A stretch of 47,354 nucleotides of DNA from Luteibacter sp. UNCMF331Sha3.1 (GCF_900109915.1 NZ_FOBU01000002.1:403601-450954), one strand, 5' to 3'; shown: positions 16,965-26,534, numbered from the stretch's first letter. Program-made: numbers and translations. Notes: generated by a model from the sequence alone, not told the origin.

Positions 16965-18576
16965 TCGCCGTCGTTTCCTGAAGACGGCAGGGTGGGCGGC
17001 CGCGGCGGGATGGATCCCGTCGCGGCTGTTCGCGCACGACATGCACGCGATGCAGGCCGCCGCGGGGGGCAAGGTCGGCAACCACCTGTGCATGCATGCG
17101 ATGGGCGACGTCACGCGCCTGCCGGGGCTGCTCGATCCGGCACACCTGACGCCGTTCGTCGATCGCCTGCCGATACCCACCGTCCTCACGCCGGATACCG
17201 GCAAGCCGTTGCACATCCGCATGGCGCAGACCACGCAGAAACTGCATCGCGACGTGCCGGAAACCACGCTCTGGACGTACGGCGGCGCCTGGCCGGGACC
17301 GACGATCGAGGCGCGGCAGGGCCACGCCGTCGACGTGGTCTGGGAAAACGCGCTGCCGAAGAAGCACTTCCTGCCGGTCGATCATGCGATCTGCGGCGCG
17401 GAGGCCGACAAGCCGGAAGTGCGTGCCATCGTGCACCTCCACGGTGCGCGCGTGCCGCGCGCGGACGACGGCTACCCGGAAGACTGGTACGTGCCCGGCA
17501 CTTCGCGGCGTCACCGCTACCCCAATACGCAGGATGCCGCGACGCTCTGGTATCACGACCACGCGATGGGCATCAACCGGCTGAACATGTATGCCGGGCT
17601 GATGGGCCTGTATCTGTTGCGCGACGAGCACGAGTCGTCGCTCGGCCTCCCGTCGGGCGAGCACGAAGTGCCCCTGGTGATCGCCGATCGCCTGCTGCGC
17701 ACGGATGGCAGCCTCTATTACCCGGATTCGGGCGACGCGGCGGCACCGTGGGTGCCGGAGGTGTTCGGCAACCTCACGCTGGTGAACGGTGCGATCCTGC
17801 CGCGCGCGGACGTGGAGCCGCGCCGTTATCGGCTGCGCGTGCTCAATGCGTCGAACGGTCGTTTCTATCATCTTCGATTCCGCGATGGCCGGCCGTTCCA
17901 GGCGATCGGTTCGGACCAGGGGCTGCTCGCCGCACCCGTCACCCTGCGGTCGATCTTTCTCGCTCCCGGCGAACGTGCCGACCTCGTCGTCGATTTCGCC
18001 GCGTCGCGCGGCGGTGCGATCGAGCTGATGAACGACGCGCTGCCGCTGATGCGGTTCGCGGTGGGGCAGGGCAGCGTGCGCGACGACAGCCGCGTGCCCG
18101 ACGTGCTGCGCGACATCCCGCGATTCACCGACGCCAGCGTGTCGCGCACCCGCGAACTGACGCTCGACGAGTACAGCGACTGCGTCGCGACACCGATGCT
18201 CATGCTGCTCGGCGGCAAGCGCTGGCACGATCCGGTGACGGAAACGGTGAAGCTGGGCAGCACCGAGGCGTGGAGCCTGGTGAACCTCACCGAGGACACG
18301 CATCCGATCCACCTGCACCTCGTGCGGTTCCAGATCCTCGACCGGCGGCCTTACGACGTGGACGAGTACACGTCGTCGAAGACGCTGCGCTTCACCGGGC
18401 CGGCACAGGAGCCGCCGCCGCACGAACGGGGCTGGAAGGACGTGGTGCAGGCGTACCCGGGCATGGTGACGCGCATCGCCGCCACGTTCGACGGTTACAA
18501 GGGGCGATATGCCTGGCACTGCCACCTCGCCGAACACGAGGCGAACGAGATGATGCGGCCGTTCGAAGTGGTATGA
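16957..18576 (+). CDS. Tat-exported multicopper oxidase (CotA/bilirubin oxidase-like)
   Basis: The 539-residue protein carries a twin-arginine signal (DRRRFLKTAG near the start) and is predicted to fold in the cytoplasm before export. All four copper motifs are present: HLH at 160-162, HDH at 200-202, HPIHLH at 449-454, and HCHLAEH at 521-527. Cys522 is the type 1 copper ligand and Met532 the likely axial ligand. It should oxidise phenolic or metal substrates and reduce oxygen to water. The domain order and the DGYPEDWY segment are closest to the CotA/bilirubin-oxidase group rather than CueO. It overlaps the phosphoesterase gene by 8 bases, and a perfect hairpin follows the stop. Confidence 0.92.
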   Translation: MVDRRRFLKTAGWAAAAGWIPSRLFAHDMHAMQAAAGGKVGNHLCMHAMGDVTRLPGLLDPAHLTPFVDRLPIPTVLTPDTGKPLHIRMAQTTQKLHRDVPETTLWTYGGAWPGPTIEARQGHAVDVVWENALPKKHFLPVDHAICGAEADKPEVRAIVHLHGARVPRADDGYPEDWYVPGTSRRHRYPNTQDAATLWYHDHAMGINRLNMYAGLMGLYLLRDEHESSLGLPSGEHEVPLVIADRLLRTDGSLYYPDSGDAAAPWVPEVFGNLTLVNGAILPRADVEPRRYRLRVLNASNGRFYHLRFRDGRPFQAIGSDQGLLAAPVTLRSIFLAPGERADLVVDFAASRGGAIELMNDALPLMRFAVGQGSVRDDSRVPDVLRDIPRFTDASVSRTRELTLDEYSDCVATPMLMLLGGKRWHDPVTETVKLGSTEAWSLVNLTEDTHPIHLHLVRFQILDRRPYDVDEYTSSKTLRFTGPAQEPPPHERGWKDVVQAYPGMVTRIAATFDGYKGRYAWHCHLAEHEANEMMRPFEVV

Positions 18577-18608
18577 CCGGTGGGAGCCAGCAGGCTGGCT
18601 CCCACCGG
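18577..18608. terminator. REP-like hairpin between convergent multicopper oxidase and M14 genes
   Basis: A perfect 14-bp stem (CCGGTGGGAGCCAG / CTGGCTCCCACCGG) with loop CAGG starts immediately after the multicopper oxidase stop and ends 8 bases before the convergent M14 stop. It is a type A element of the dispersed repeat family. It probably acts as a transcript end for both genes, although it lacks a T-run. Confidence 0.75.
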
Positions 18609-18616
18609 TGGCGACC

Positions 18617-20416
18617 TCACCGCGTGCTCACGGATCGCAGGGCCGCCGCATCCAGCCGCAGCACCGGATACGCGCCGACCTCCTGCGCCGTGTACCAGGG
18701 GCTGCGCTCGAAGAAGAACGACAGTCGGGCGCGGGCGTTCGACGCGAACGCGGGATCGCTGCGGAGCTTCTCGTCGAACGCGGTCTTCAGCGCGGGATCC
18801 TTCGCGATCATGTCGCGTGCGAGCGCTTCCTGCACGCGGGGCTCGCCGTATTCCTTCGGCTCGAAGATCGCGTCGAGGTAGCCCCAGCGCAGCAGCGAAT
18901 CGGGGGCGCGCGGGTCGAGCAGGTTCAGCGCGAGCACCGCGTCGGTGGTGTCCGCGCGCACGATCACCGTGCCCGCCGGCAGCTCGACGGTCTCGGGTGT
19001 CGGGGCGATCGTCACGTCGCGCAGCAGGTGATGGCCTTCGAAGGGTTTTTCCGCCCACTTCGGCTGAGTCAGACGATCGCGCGACGCCGGCACGCGGACG
19101 CTGGTCGTCGTGCGCGTGTACGGGATGCCATGCGCATCGAGCCGATCGATCAGCACCGTCCACTGTGCCGGGATGGTCCAGGCGGCCGGCAGCGGCGCGG
19201 ACACGTCGGGGAGCAGGCCGTTCCAGCTCTGGATGGCGTATGTCTTCTTCTTCGTCGGATCGTAACGAACCCACGTGTCGCCGGAAATGTCGCTTGGCGT
19301 CTGCGAGAACGCGAAGCCCTTCAGCGTGAACGGCTTCGGTATCGGATCCTGCTTGAACGTGACCGGCACGGTCGCATCGGGCGCGGCGGCGAGCGACGCG
19401 GCCCAGGCATCGGCCTGCTTCGATGCCGCGACGAGCGCGGCGGGGTTCGCGTCGATCGTTTCGAAGACGCTGCGCACCACGTCGTACGTCGCGCGCACGC
19501 GAACCTCGTACGACTTCAGCATGTGGGTTTCGATCAGCAGGCCGGCACGGTTGCGGATGGCCGCGTAGCCCGTCGAAAAACGCGGTCCGGAGCCGAAGTT
19601 TTCGATGCCCTTCGTGATGTCGCGCCCGTCGCGGAACTCCAGGTAGGGCGAAGCGAGGTGGCCGCGCTTTTCGTAACGGGGCATCACCTGGCCGGCGTAG
19701 GTCGTGTCCTGCCACGCCGCGATCGAGGGTGGCAGCTTGTGCGCGTCTTCGGCATACCACGTGAGGTCGTACTGGTAGTCCGCGCCATCGGTGGTATGGA
19801 TGTCGATGAGCAGATCCGGACGCCACGTGTTCCACAATGCCAGCCACGCGCGTGTTTCGGGCGCCTCGGCCTTCACGTAATCCCGGTTGAGGTTCAGGTA
19901 TTGCGACTGTCCACGGAATCCCATTTCCTCCGGGCCGTTCTGGTTGATCCGGAAGTACGGGCCGGAGTGTTCATGGCCGTCCACGCTGTAGACGGGGATG
20001 AACACGAGCACGGCGTGGTCGAGCAGGTGCGGCAGGCGACCGGTCACCGCGATGTCGCGGAGGAGCATCAGCCCCGCGTCCTTGCCTTCGATCTCGCCGG
20101 GATGGATACCGGCCTGCACCAGCACGATGGGCTTGCCGGCGGCACGGGCGCGCTCCGGAGTGAGGTCGCCGTCCTTCGCGGCGACGACGACCGTCATCGG
20201 TCGTCCTTCGGGCGAGGTGCCGAACGTGGCGAGGCGGAGGGTGCCGGGCGCGGCGTCGGCAAGGCGACGCAGATAGTCGAGGGTCTGCGCGTACGACGGC
20301 GTCGTGCGGAAGGCCGATGCCTCGGCAGGCGTGATCCACGGGTCCTTCGCGAGCGCGGCAAGCGGCGCGGCGGCGATCAGGGCGAGGAAGAGGCGTGCGG
20401 TGAGCGTCGCAGGCAT
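18617..20416 (-). CDS. Secreted M14-family zinc carboxypeptidase
   Basis: The 599-residue product has an N-terminal signal peptide ending near residue 23 (APLAALAK). The M14 zinc site is HPGE (His105, Glu108), with the third ligand His207 in LLIDIHTTDG. NLNRDY at about 175-180 supplies substrate-binding Asn-Arg, and Glu296 in LLIETHMLKS is the candidate general base. It should remove C-terminal residues from peptides outside the cytoplasm. A C-terminal half of about 280 residues lies beyond the catalytic domain and has no function I recognise. The start at 20416 is the ATG directly before the hydrophobic signal; longer in-frame extensions run into the divergent response-regulator gene. Confidence 0.88.
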   Translation of the reverse strand: MPATLTARLFLALIAAAPLAALAKDPWITPAEASAFRTTPSYAQTLDYLRRLADAAPGTLRLATFGTSPEGRPMTVVVAAKDGDLTPERARAAGKPIVLVQAGIHPGEIEGKDAGLMLLRDIAVTGRLPHLLDHAVLVFIPVYSVDGHEHSGPYFRINQNGPEEMGFRGQSQYLNLNRDYVKAEAPETRAWLALWNTWRPDLLIDIHTTDGADYQYDLTWYAEDAHKLPPSIAAWQDTTYAGQVMPRYEKRGHLASPYLEFRDGRDITKGIENFGSGPRFSTGYAAIRNRAGLLIETHMLKSYEVRVRATYDVVRSVFETIDANPAALVAASKQADAWAASLAAAPDATVPVTFKQDPIPKPFTLKGFAFSQTPSDISGDTWVRYDPTKKKTYAIQSWNGLLPDVSAPLPAAWTIPAQWTVLIDRLDAHGIPYTRTTTSVRVPASRDRLTQPKWAEKPFEGHHLLRDVTIAPTPETVELPAGTVIVRADTTDAVLALNLLDPRAPDSLLRWGYLDAIFEPKEYGEPRVQEALARDMIAKDPALKTAFDEKLRSDPAFASNARARLSFFFERSPWYTAQEVGAYPVLRLDAAALRSVSTR

Positions 20417-20587
20417 GGAACCATCCGTCCGGAGAATCCTCCATTGTGCCGGAGGCCGCGGCGACGCGGCATGCCGTGCGACGATGGGTGGAAATCGGGG
20501 GTGCCGGGCGCTCATGATGTCGTCGTAAGCGGGAGCTAAGCGACGTGCTCCGATAATCCGCCCTATCCCCGACACCAGGACGCCTCG

Positions 20588-21253
20588 GTGCACATCATCC
20601 TCATCGAAGACGACTTGCAGCTCGGCGACGCGATCCGCCGGGCGCTGGAGCGGCTGACGTATACGATCAGCTGGTTCCGCGATGGCCGGGAGGCACTGAT
20701 CGCGCTGCGCGAGCACGATGCCGATCTCGTCCTGCTGGACCTCGGCCTGCCGGGCAAGGACGGGCTCGACGTGCTGACCGAAGCCCGCCGCGTGAGCGTC
20801 ACCACCCCGGTGATCGTCATGTCGGCGCGCGACGCCATCGATTCGCGTATCCGGGTGCTGGATGCCGGCGCCGACGATTACCTCGTCAAGCCGTTCCACC
20901 TCGACGAGCTGGCGGCGCGCATCCGCTCGCTGACCCGGCGCGTCCGCGGCGCGGCGGTGAACCGCCTGGAAGCCGGCGCGCTCAGCCTCGACCTCGGCAC
21001 GTACGACTGCCTCTGGCACGGCCAGCGCGTGGAGCTGACGCGACGCGAGTTCTCGCTGCTGCAGGTGCTGATGGAGCGCGCGGGCCGCATCGTGCGTCGC
21101 GAGTCGCTCGAGACGTCGCTCTACGGCCCCGACAGCGCCATGAGCACGAGCGCCCTGGAGGTGCTCGTGCATTCGCTGCGTCGCAAGCTCAGCCACGGCG
21201 CCATCCAGACGGTGCGCGGTTTCGGTTACATGGTGCCGCGGGAACCCCAGTGA
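20588..21253 (+). CDS. OmpR-family response regulator (QseB/PmrA-like)
   Basis: The 221-residue protein has a receiver domain with acidic pocket Glu8-Asp9-Asp10, phospho-acceptor Asp51 (LVLLDLGLPG) and Lys101 (DYLVKPF). A winged-helix DNA-binding domain follows (RREFSLLQVLM ... LRRKLSHGAIQTVRGFGYM). It starts with GTG at 20588 and shares a 4-base overlap (GTGA) with the kinase gene, so the pair forms one unit. The sequence resembles QseB, PmrA and TctD regulators. The signal and target genes cannot be read here, though dps lies directly downstream. Confidence 0.92.
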   Translation: MHIILIEDDLQLGDAIRRALERLTYTISWFRDGREALIALREHDADLVLLDLGLPGKDGLDVLTEARRVSVTTPVIVMSARDAIDSRIRVLDAGADDYLVKPFHLDELAARIRSLTRRVRGAAVNRLEAGALSLDLGTYDCLWHGQRVELTRREFSLLQVLMERAGRIVRRESLETSLYGPDSAMSTSALEVLVHSLRRKLSHGAIQTVRGFGYMVPREPQ

Positions 21254-22638
21254 ACCTGCCGAGCCTTCGCGCACGCCTGCTCGTCTTGATCGTCATCGTC
21301 CTGGCCGCGGTGCTTCTGCCGCTGGGATTCCTCAGCGCGAAGCACACGCTCGAGGAAGTACAGGAATTGTCCGACGGCCGGCTCGCGCAGGCGGCGCGCA
21401 CGCTGGAGGTGCTGGTGGGCCGCATCGGCGTGGACCAGCTGCGCGGGCAGCGGTCTGCACGGTTGCTGGTGCCGAGCGTCTCCAACCATCCGCAGGAACT
21501 GACGGTGCAGGGCCGCACGTTCGAGTCGGAGGTCGGGTTCCAGGTCTTCGACCGCGATGGCACGTTGCTCCTCGCCACCGAGAACCTCGCCGCCGTGCCG
21601 GATGTGCCATCGGCGGACGGCGCGTTCCGCGACATCCAGAACGGCCGGTATCAGTGGCGGGTGTTCACGCTGATCATGGAGGACGAGGGCATCGTCATCC
21701 GCGCCGGCGAGCGTTACGACAGCCGCAACGAGATCACCCGCGCACTGTGGATCGAACACGGCACGCCCATGCTGCTCGGCCTGCCGCTCATGGCGTTCCT
21801 CGTCGGGTGGGCCATCCGGCGCGGCCTCGCGCCGCTCGATACGCTGGCGCGCGCGCTCAGCCTGCGCGAGCCGGGCAGCCGCGCGCCCGTTCACCTCGAC
21901 GATGCCCCGGCGGAACTGCGGCCGGTGCTCAACGCGTTGAACGACCAGATCGACCGCCTGGAAGGCGCCCTCGATCGCGAGCGTCGCTTCAGTGCCGACG
22001 TCGCGCACGAACTGCGCACGCCACTGGCGTCGACCATGATCAACCTCGAAGACGCGATGGCGTCCGCGCAGCCCGACGAGGCCGAGGCGGCGCTCGCGGC
22101 CGCCCGCGAGTGCCTCGTATCGCTGGCCCGCCGTACCGAGCAACTGCTGGCGCTGGCGCGGCTGGAATCCGGCGCCGCCTCCGGGCCGCGCAGCCGGGTG
22201 GACCTCGGCGAGCTGGCGCTGGAAGTGATCGACGAGATGTCGCCGCTGATCGGCACGGGCGACATCGAACTCGCGGTCGACGTGCCCGCCGACCTCGTCG
22301 TCGAAGGCTACCCGGCCGCGCTGGGCGCCCTGATGCGGAACCTGCTGGAGAACGCGTTCCGGCATGCGCCGTCCGGCGGCCACGTCGAGCTGTCGATTCA
22401 GCGCCGCGAGGGCCTCGCCGTGATCGACGTGGCGGACGATGGCCCCGGCATTCCGGCGTCGCAGCGCAGCGCGATGTTCACCCGCTTCCAGCGCGGGTCC
22501 GACAGCCATCAGGGAGGCTACGGACTGGGGCTCTCCATCGTCCAGCGCGCCGTGGAGTTGCACGGGGCGTCGATCCGGCTGTCCGACGCGGGAGAGGGCG
22601 GTGGCCTCAGGGTGGTCGTGGAGCTGCCGCTGGCCTGA
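21250..22638 (+). CDS. Sensor histidine kinase, partner of the upstream regulator
   Basis: The 462-residue membrane kinase has an N-terminal hydrophobic helix (about 9-28) and a periplasmic sensor segment of roughly 140 residues. A second membrane helix lies near 175-190 (PMLLGLPLMAFLVGWAIRRG), then a short linker. The dimerisation/phospho-acceptor helix FSADVAHELRTPL follows (His253). The ATP-binding domain has N box NLLENAFRHAP, G1 DDGPGIP and G2 GYGLGLSIV. The layout is that of QseC/PmrB-type kinases. It starts with GTG inside the stop codon region of the regulator gene. The sensor segment has no domain I recognise. Confidence 0.92.
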   Translation: MNLPSLRARLLVLIVIVLAAVLLPLGFLSAKHTLEEVQELSDGRLAQAARTLEVLVGRIGVDQLRGQRSARLLVPSVSNHPQELTVQGRTFESEVGFQVFDRDGTLLLATENLAAVPDVPSADGAFRDIQNGRYQWRVFTLIMEDEGIVIRAGERYDSRNEITRALWIEHGTPMLLGLPLMAFLVGWAIRRGLAPLDTLARALSLREPGSRAPVHLDDAPAELRPVLNALNDQIDRLEGALDRERRFSADVAHELRTPLASTMINLEDAMASAQPDEAEAALAAARECLVSLARRTEQLLALARLESGAASGPRSRVDLGELALEVIDEMSPLIGTGDIELAVDVPADLVVEGYPAALGALMRNLLENAFRHAPSGGHVELSIQRREGLAVIDVADDGPGIPASQRSAMFTRFQRGSDSHQGGYGLGLSIVQRAVELHGASIRLSDAGEGGGLRVVVELPLA

Positions 22639-22714
22639 GCGTGAGCGATTCATTCAAGCATCCCCGCGTCCGTGGGCGCATCCTCGTGGCCCCGATCCCA
22701 TGGAGCGCTTCACG

Positions 22715-23233
22715 ATGAAAAACCCCGCAGCGACCAAGACTCTGCGCAAGGCCGACCTGAAGACCCCGAGCGGTCTCGGTGCCGATGCGACCCGCGACAT
22801 CTCGGCCGGGTTGACCGCGCTGCTCGCCGACACGTTCGCGCTCTACCTGAAGACCAAGAATTTCCACTGGCACATGTCCGGTCCGCGCTTCCGCGACCTG
22901 CACCTGCTGCTGGACGACCAGTCCGAACAGATCTTCAAGATCACCGACGACATCGCCGAGCGCGCGCGCAAGATCGGCGGCACGACGATCCGTTCGGTCG
23001 GCGACGTCGCCCGCAAGAAGCGCCTCTCGGACAACGACGCCGATTTCGTCACCCCGCAGGACATGATCGCCGAGCTGCGCGACGACAACGAGCGCTTCGT
23101 CGGTTTCATGCGCGAGCTGCACGGCGTGTGCGACGAATACGGCGACGTCGCCACGGCGAGCTTCCTCGAGAACTGGATCGACGAAGGCGAACGCCGCGTG
23201 TGGTTCCTGTTCGAGATCGCCCGCGAGCATTAA
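22715..23233 (+). CDS. dps: Dps-family DNA-protecting ferritin
   Basis: The 172-residue product is a Dps/ferritin-like protein that oxidises and stores iron in a dodecamer and protects DNA during starvation or oxidative stress. The ferroxidase-site segment KTKNFHWHMSGPRFRDLHLLLDDQ contains the expected His and Asp residues. The acidic stretch FLENWIDEGERRVWFL matches the last helix. The N-terminal tail is lysine-rich (MKNPAATKTLRKADLK), which could contact DNA. ATG 22715 is chosen over ATG 22700 because GGAGCG lies about 8 bases upstream of it. It follows the two-component pair by 76 bases. A hairpin ends the gene. Confidence 0.95.
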   Translation: MKNPAATKTLRKADLKTPSGLGADATRDISAGLTALLADTFALYLKTKNFHWHMSGPRFRDLHLLLDDQSEQIFKITDDIAERARKIGGTTIRSVGDVARKKRLSDNDADFVTPQDMIAELRDDNERFVGFMRELHGVCDEYGDVATASFLENWIDEGERRVWFLFEIAREH

Positions 23234-23255
23234 GGCCGGAGCGGCTCGCTGTTCG

Positions 23256-23283
23256 GGTGGGAGCCAGCAGGCTGGCTCCCACC
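23256..23283. terminator. REP-like hairpin between convergent dps and M61 genes
   Basis: A perfect 12-bp stem (GGTGGGAGCCAG / CTGGCTCCCACC) with loop CAGG lies 22 bases after the dps stop and 6 bases from the convergent M61 stop. It is a type A repeat and probably marks the shared transcript end. Confidence 0.75.
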
Positions 23284-23289
23284 GTCCAT

Positions 23290-25170
23290 TCACTTCTTTG
23301 GCATCGCGATCGCGCCGATCAGATCCTTGCCCTCGCCACGCACGAGGTGCGGGTACTTCAGCCCGCCGTGGTAGTCGACCTTCATGGTCTGGTAGTCGTC
23401 GATGTTCTTCACGAGGAACTCGATCGGCGTCGTGGTCGACTTCGCGGCCGTGACCGCATCCTTCAGCACCTGCGCCGAATAGTCCTTGCCGTTGACGGCG
23501 ACGATCGTGACGCCCGGCACCAGTCCCGCCTTCGCGGCGATGCCTTCCCACTGCGAATCGGTGACCACGCCCTTGTCGTCGACCTGGATACCGAGGGAAT
23601 AGGCGAAGTTGACGGTCTTCCGGATCTTCTCCGCCGTCTTCGCGAACGGCGTCGGCGTTTCGTCGTACACCAGCTTCCAGCCGCCACCCTCGATACCGTG
23701 CTCCGGCAGCGTGTCGCCCGTGTACTCGAGGCGCGTGCGGAGGAAGGTCGCCCAGTCGTAGGGCTGCACCGCGTTCAGCGTGGCGATGACGTCGTCGAAC
23801 GTATAGGTCTTCGGCACGTAGCTGCCGTTGTCCGTGCCGAAGAACGCACGGGCGAATTCATCCAGCGAGTGCTTGCCGCCGGAGAGGTCGCGGATCTTCG
23901 TATCCACGTCCAGCCACAGCAGCTGGCCTTCGGGGTAGTAGTCGGCGCCGCGGCGCAGGTTCGCCCAGCCCGTCGATCCGCGCGACGAGAGTGGAATGCC
24001 GTCGGCGGTGTCCTGCAACGAACGCCACTCGCGTCCCGTGCGCGCCGACATGTCCGCCGCGATGGCGGCCAGCGAATCGCGCCACTGGGCGGTGGTCCAG
24101 ATGCCCGACCGCGCGGTCAGCACGCCGGCCCAGTAATCGGTCATGCCCTCGTAGACCCAGAGCAGGTCGTCCTGCATCGGTTCGGCGAAGCTCGGCGTCC
24201 ACAGGTCGGCCGGCCGGCGGAACTTGCCGTTCCACGAGTGGATGTACTCGTGCGGCAACAGGGTGCCCGCCGCGGCGTTGGCGTCCGGGTCGGTGAGGAA
24301 GTTCGCGAAGAGACGGTCGTCGCTCGACTGGTGATGCTCGAGGCCGAAGTGCCCGGTATGGTCGGAGGTGACGAGCAGGAAGTCGTAATGGTCGTAATGA
24401 TGCGCGCCGAACAGTTTGTTCGCCTGTACGACGAGCGCGCGCTGCTTCGCGATCTGCTCCTCGGTGGCCTTGACGCCCGCGGCGGTGTCGCCGGTGATGT
24501 TGAGGTGCACCTGCGTGGATTGGCCCGGCGCGAGATCGATGCGCGTGAAATGCTTGCCGGTCATCACGGGTGAATCGACGAGGTTCTCGAAGCTCACCGG
24601 CCTGAAGCTGACTTCGTCGCCTGACTGCGACGCGGTTTCGAGTGCGGACGCGAATTTCCATCCGGTGGGCAGCTTGAGCGTGGGTTCGATCGTGATGCGG
24701 CTGGTGTAGTGGCCCGCCGGATAGAACGCCACCTCGTTGAACGAGAGCGGGATGTAGTCCGGCGTGGCGGGGGCGAGGTAGTCGAACGACAGATCGAGCT
24801 TGTCGACGCCCTCGGGCACGTCCACGTGGAATGCGTACATTTCCTTGAGGTCGCGGCGCCACGGGATGCGTTTGCCGTTGCCCGTCACGATGAATCCGGC
24901 GACGTTGGACAACGGACCGGAAGGCGCGTGCACGCCGGGGATCCACTTCGGGTAGTACAGGATCGCGTGCCCGGCCTTGACCGGAATCGATTCGCGCACG
25001 TGGTACAGGTGTCGCGACGCGTCGGAGAGGTCGACGTGCAGCGTGAGGTTGCCGGGGTAGGGCTGGTCGACCGCGACCGGGAGGTCGGCGGCGCGGGCCT
25101 GTGGCGCGGAGAAGGCCATCGCGGATGCGACGGCGGCGGCGAGGGTGGCGCGGCGGAGCGGATGACGCAT
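23290..25170 (-). CDS. Secreted M61-family peptidase with C-terminal PDZ domain
   Basis: The 626-residue product has a signal peptide cut near residue 28 (SAPQARAAD). An N-terminal beta domain is followed by the M61 (glycyl aminopeptidase-type) catalytic domain. The zinc motif HEYIH is at 307-311 in LLPHEYIHSWNGKFRRP, and Glu341 in WVYEGMTDYWAG is the likely third ligand. The C-terminal part contains a PDZ-like segment (GIQVDDKGVVTDSQWEG, GLVPGVTIVAVNGKDYS), normal for the family. It should trim peptides in the periplasm. ATG 25170 directly precedes the signal peptide. Confidence 0.92.
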   Translation of the reverse strand: MRHPLRRATLAAAVASAMAFSAPQARAADLPVAVDQPYPGNLTLHVDLSDASRHLYHVRESIPVKAGHAILYYPKWIPGVHAPSGPLSNVAGFIVTGNGKRIPWRRDLKEMYAFHVDVPEGVDKLDLSFDYLAPATPDYIPLSFNEVAFYPAGHYTSRITIEPTLKLPTGWKFASALETASQSGDEVSFRPVSFENLVDSPVMTGKHFTRIDLAPGQSTQVHLNITGDTAAGVKATEEQIAKQRALVVQANKLFGAHHYDHYDFLLVTSDHTGHFGLEHHQSSDDRLFANFLTDPDANAAAGTLLPHEYIHSWNGKFRRPADLWTPSFAEPMQDDLLWVYEGMTDYWAGVLTARSGIWTTAQWRDSLAAIAADMSARTGREWRSLQDTADGIPLSSRGSTGWANLRRGADYYPEGQLLWLDVDTKIRDLSGGKHSLDEFARAFFGTDNGSYVPKTYTFDDVIATLNAVQPYDWATFLRTRLEYTGDTLPEHGIEGGGWKLVYDETPTPFAKTAEKIRKTVNFAYSLGIQVDDKGVVTDSQWEGIAAKAGLVPGVTIVAVNGKDYSAQVLKDAVTAAKSTTTPIEFLVKNIDDYQTMKVDYHGGLKYPHLVRGEGKDLIGAIAMPKK

Positions 25171-25253
25171 GGCTCGTATCCCCTGGCGATTGGTCCGACC
25201 TTCGATGGTCGGCGCGGGTGCCAGGGGTGGCGTGTGCCATTGGTCATGGTGAA

Positions 25254-26534
25254 TCAGGCCCTCATGACACCCGCGCCGCTCCGTCGCATCGGCATGCGGC
25301 GTCCATAGGTCAGTGATCGCCAGACCCATTCCAGTGGCCCCATGAGGAACGCGCGCATCCACAGGTTAGCGGCGATAAGCAGACATCCACAGACGCCGAG
25401 TGCGATGAGGCTGAGTGCGGCCCAACCGTAGCGGCCCCAGAGATCCAGCCCGATGTTCGAGAAAAGCAGCCAGTTGCCAATGATCGCTTCGGCGAAGTAG
25501 AGGGAGAAGGCCATGCGGCCGGCTGCCTCGAACACGCGCATGACGCGTTGCGCTCGCGCGAAGCGCCAGATCAGGTTGAGCAATGCGATGTGGCCCAACG
25601 TGATGGCGAGGCGCGCGATGTCGCCGAGTACCCAGGCCATGCGCGGGATGGGCGATGCGCCCGTGACGAGTTCGCCGTCGAGCAGCCTCGTGGTCAGGCC
25701 GAATGCATAGCCGGCGATCAGCATCGCCACATAGAAGCGCCGACTGCGGCCGCCCTGCAGAACAGCCCAGCGGAACAGCGCCATGCCGATGAGGACGAGC
25801 GCGAGCGTTTCCTTGATGTAATCGAGGGAGAAACCGGTCGCCTGGAGCTGGAACCACGCGTTGCGGTACCAGTGCCATGTCGCGATCGCTCCGGCGGCAT
25901 GGGCGTCGCGCTCGGCGGTGAGCAGCTCCGGCGGAAGCATGGCGGCGGATTCGAGCTCGCTCCATTGCGCCATCGCGATCTTCTCCGGCGTCGTCGGCGC
26001 GAGCGAGACGCGGGCCTCGGCCACGATGGACTGGAGCCTCGCGCGCTCGTCATATCTCGCCAGGCCCAGTAACGCGCCCGCGGCAAGCAGCGCCGTGCCC
26101 AGCAGAAGGAGCCAGCGGGGTGACACCGAGCGCAACGGGTACACCGCCATCGCGACCAGGGCGTAGGGATGCAGGATGTCGCCGTCCCAGCCGACGACAA
26201 ATACGTCGATCAATCCGGAGGCGAAGAGCAGGACGTATCGACGGTGGTAAAGCCACTCCGGTGCGCGCTGTCCCTTCGAGGTCAACAGCACGATCGATGC
26301 GCCGAGCAGGAGCTGGAACATGCCGCGCTGGGTGCCGTCGACGAAGAGGGCAAGCCACCCGAAAACCCGAAGATCGGCGCCGGCGTCACCGAGTAGCTCC
26401 GGGTGATCCGGCCACCAGAAGATGCTGTTCCCCATGAAAGGTATGTTCATGAAGAAGATGCCGAGAATGGCGACGCCACGCAGCACATCGATCAGCGCAA
26501 TACGGGCGCTGAGCGGATCGGGTCGGTTGGTCAT
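25254..26534 (-). CDS. DUF418-family multi-pass membrane protein
   Basis: The 426-residue product has about ten hydrophobic segments. It begins with the IALIDVLRGVAILGIFFMNI pattern typical of DUF418 proteins. It ends with the DUF418 C-terminal region (FEAAGRMAFSLYFAEAIIGNWLLF ... GPLEWVWRSLTYGRRMP). The family is related to acyltransferase-3-like membrane proteins, but its biochemical role is not established. Another in-frame ATG at 26582 would add 16 proline-rich residues and is less likely. The gene lies 83 bases upstream of the M61 peptidase in the same direction, so they could be co-transcribed. Confidence 0.88.
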   Translation of the reverse strand: MTNRPDPLSARIALIDVLRGVAILGIFFMNIPFMGNSIFWWPDHPELLGDAGADLRVFGWLALFVDGTQRGMFQLLLGASIVLLTSKGQRAPEWLYHRRYVLLFASGLIDVFVVGWDGDILHPYALVAMAVYPLRSVSPRWLLLLGTALLAAGALLGLARYDERARLQSIVAEARVSLAPTTPEKIAMAQWSELESAAMLPPELLTAERDAHAAGAIATWHWYRNAWFQLQATGFSLDYIKETLALVLIGMALFRWAVLQGGRSRRFYVAMLIAGYAFGLTTRLLDGELVTGASPIPRMAWVLGDIARLAITLGHIALLNLIWRFARAQRVMRVFEAAGRMAFSLYFAEAIIGNWLLFSNIGLDLWGRYGWAALSLIALGVCGCLLIAANLWMRAFLMGPLEWVWRSLTYGRRMPMRRSGAGVMRA

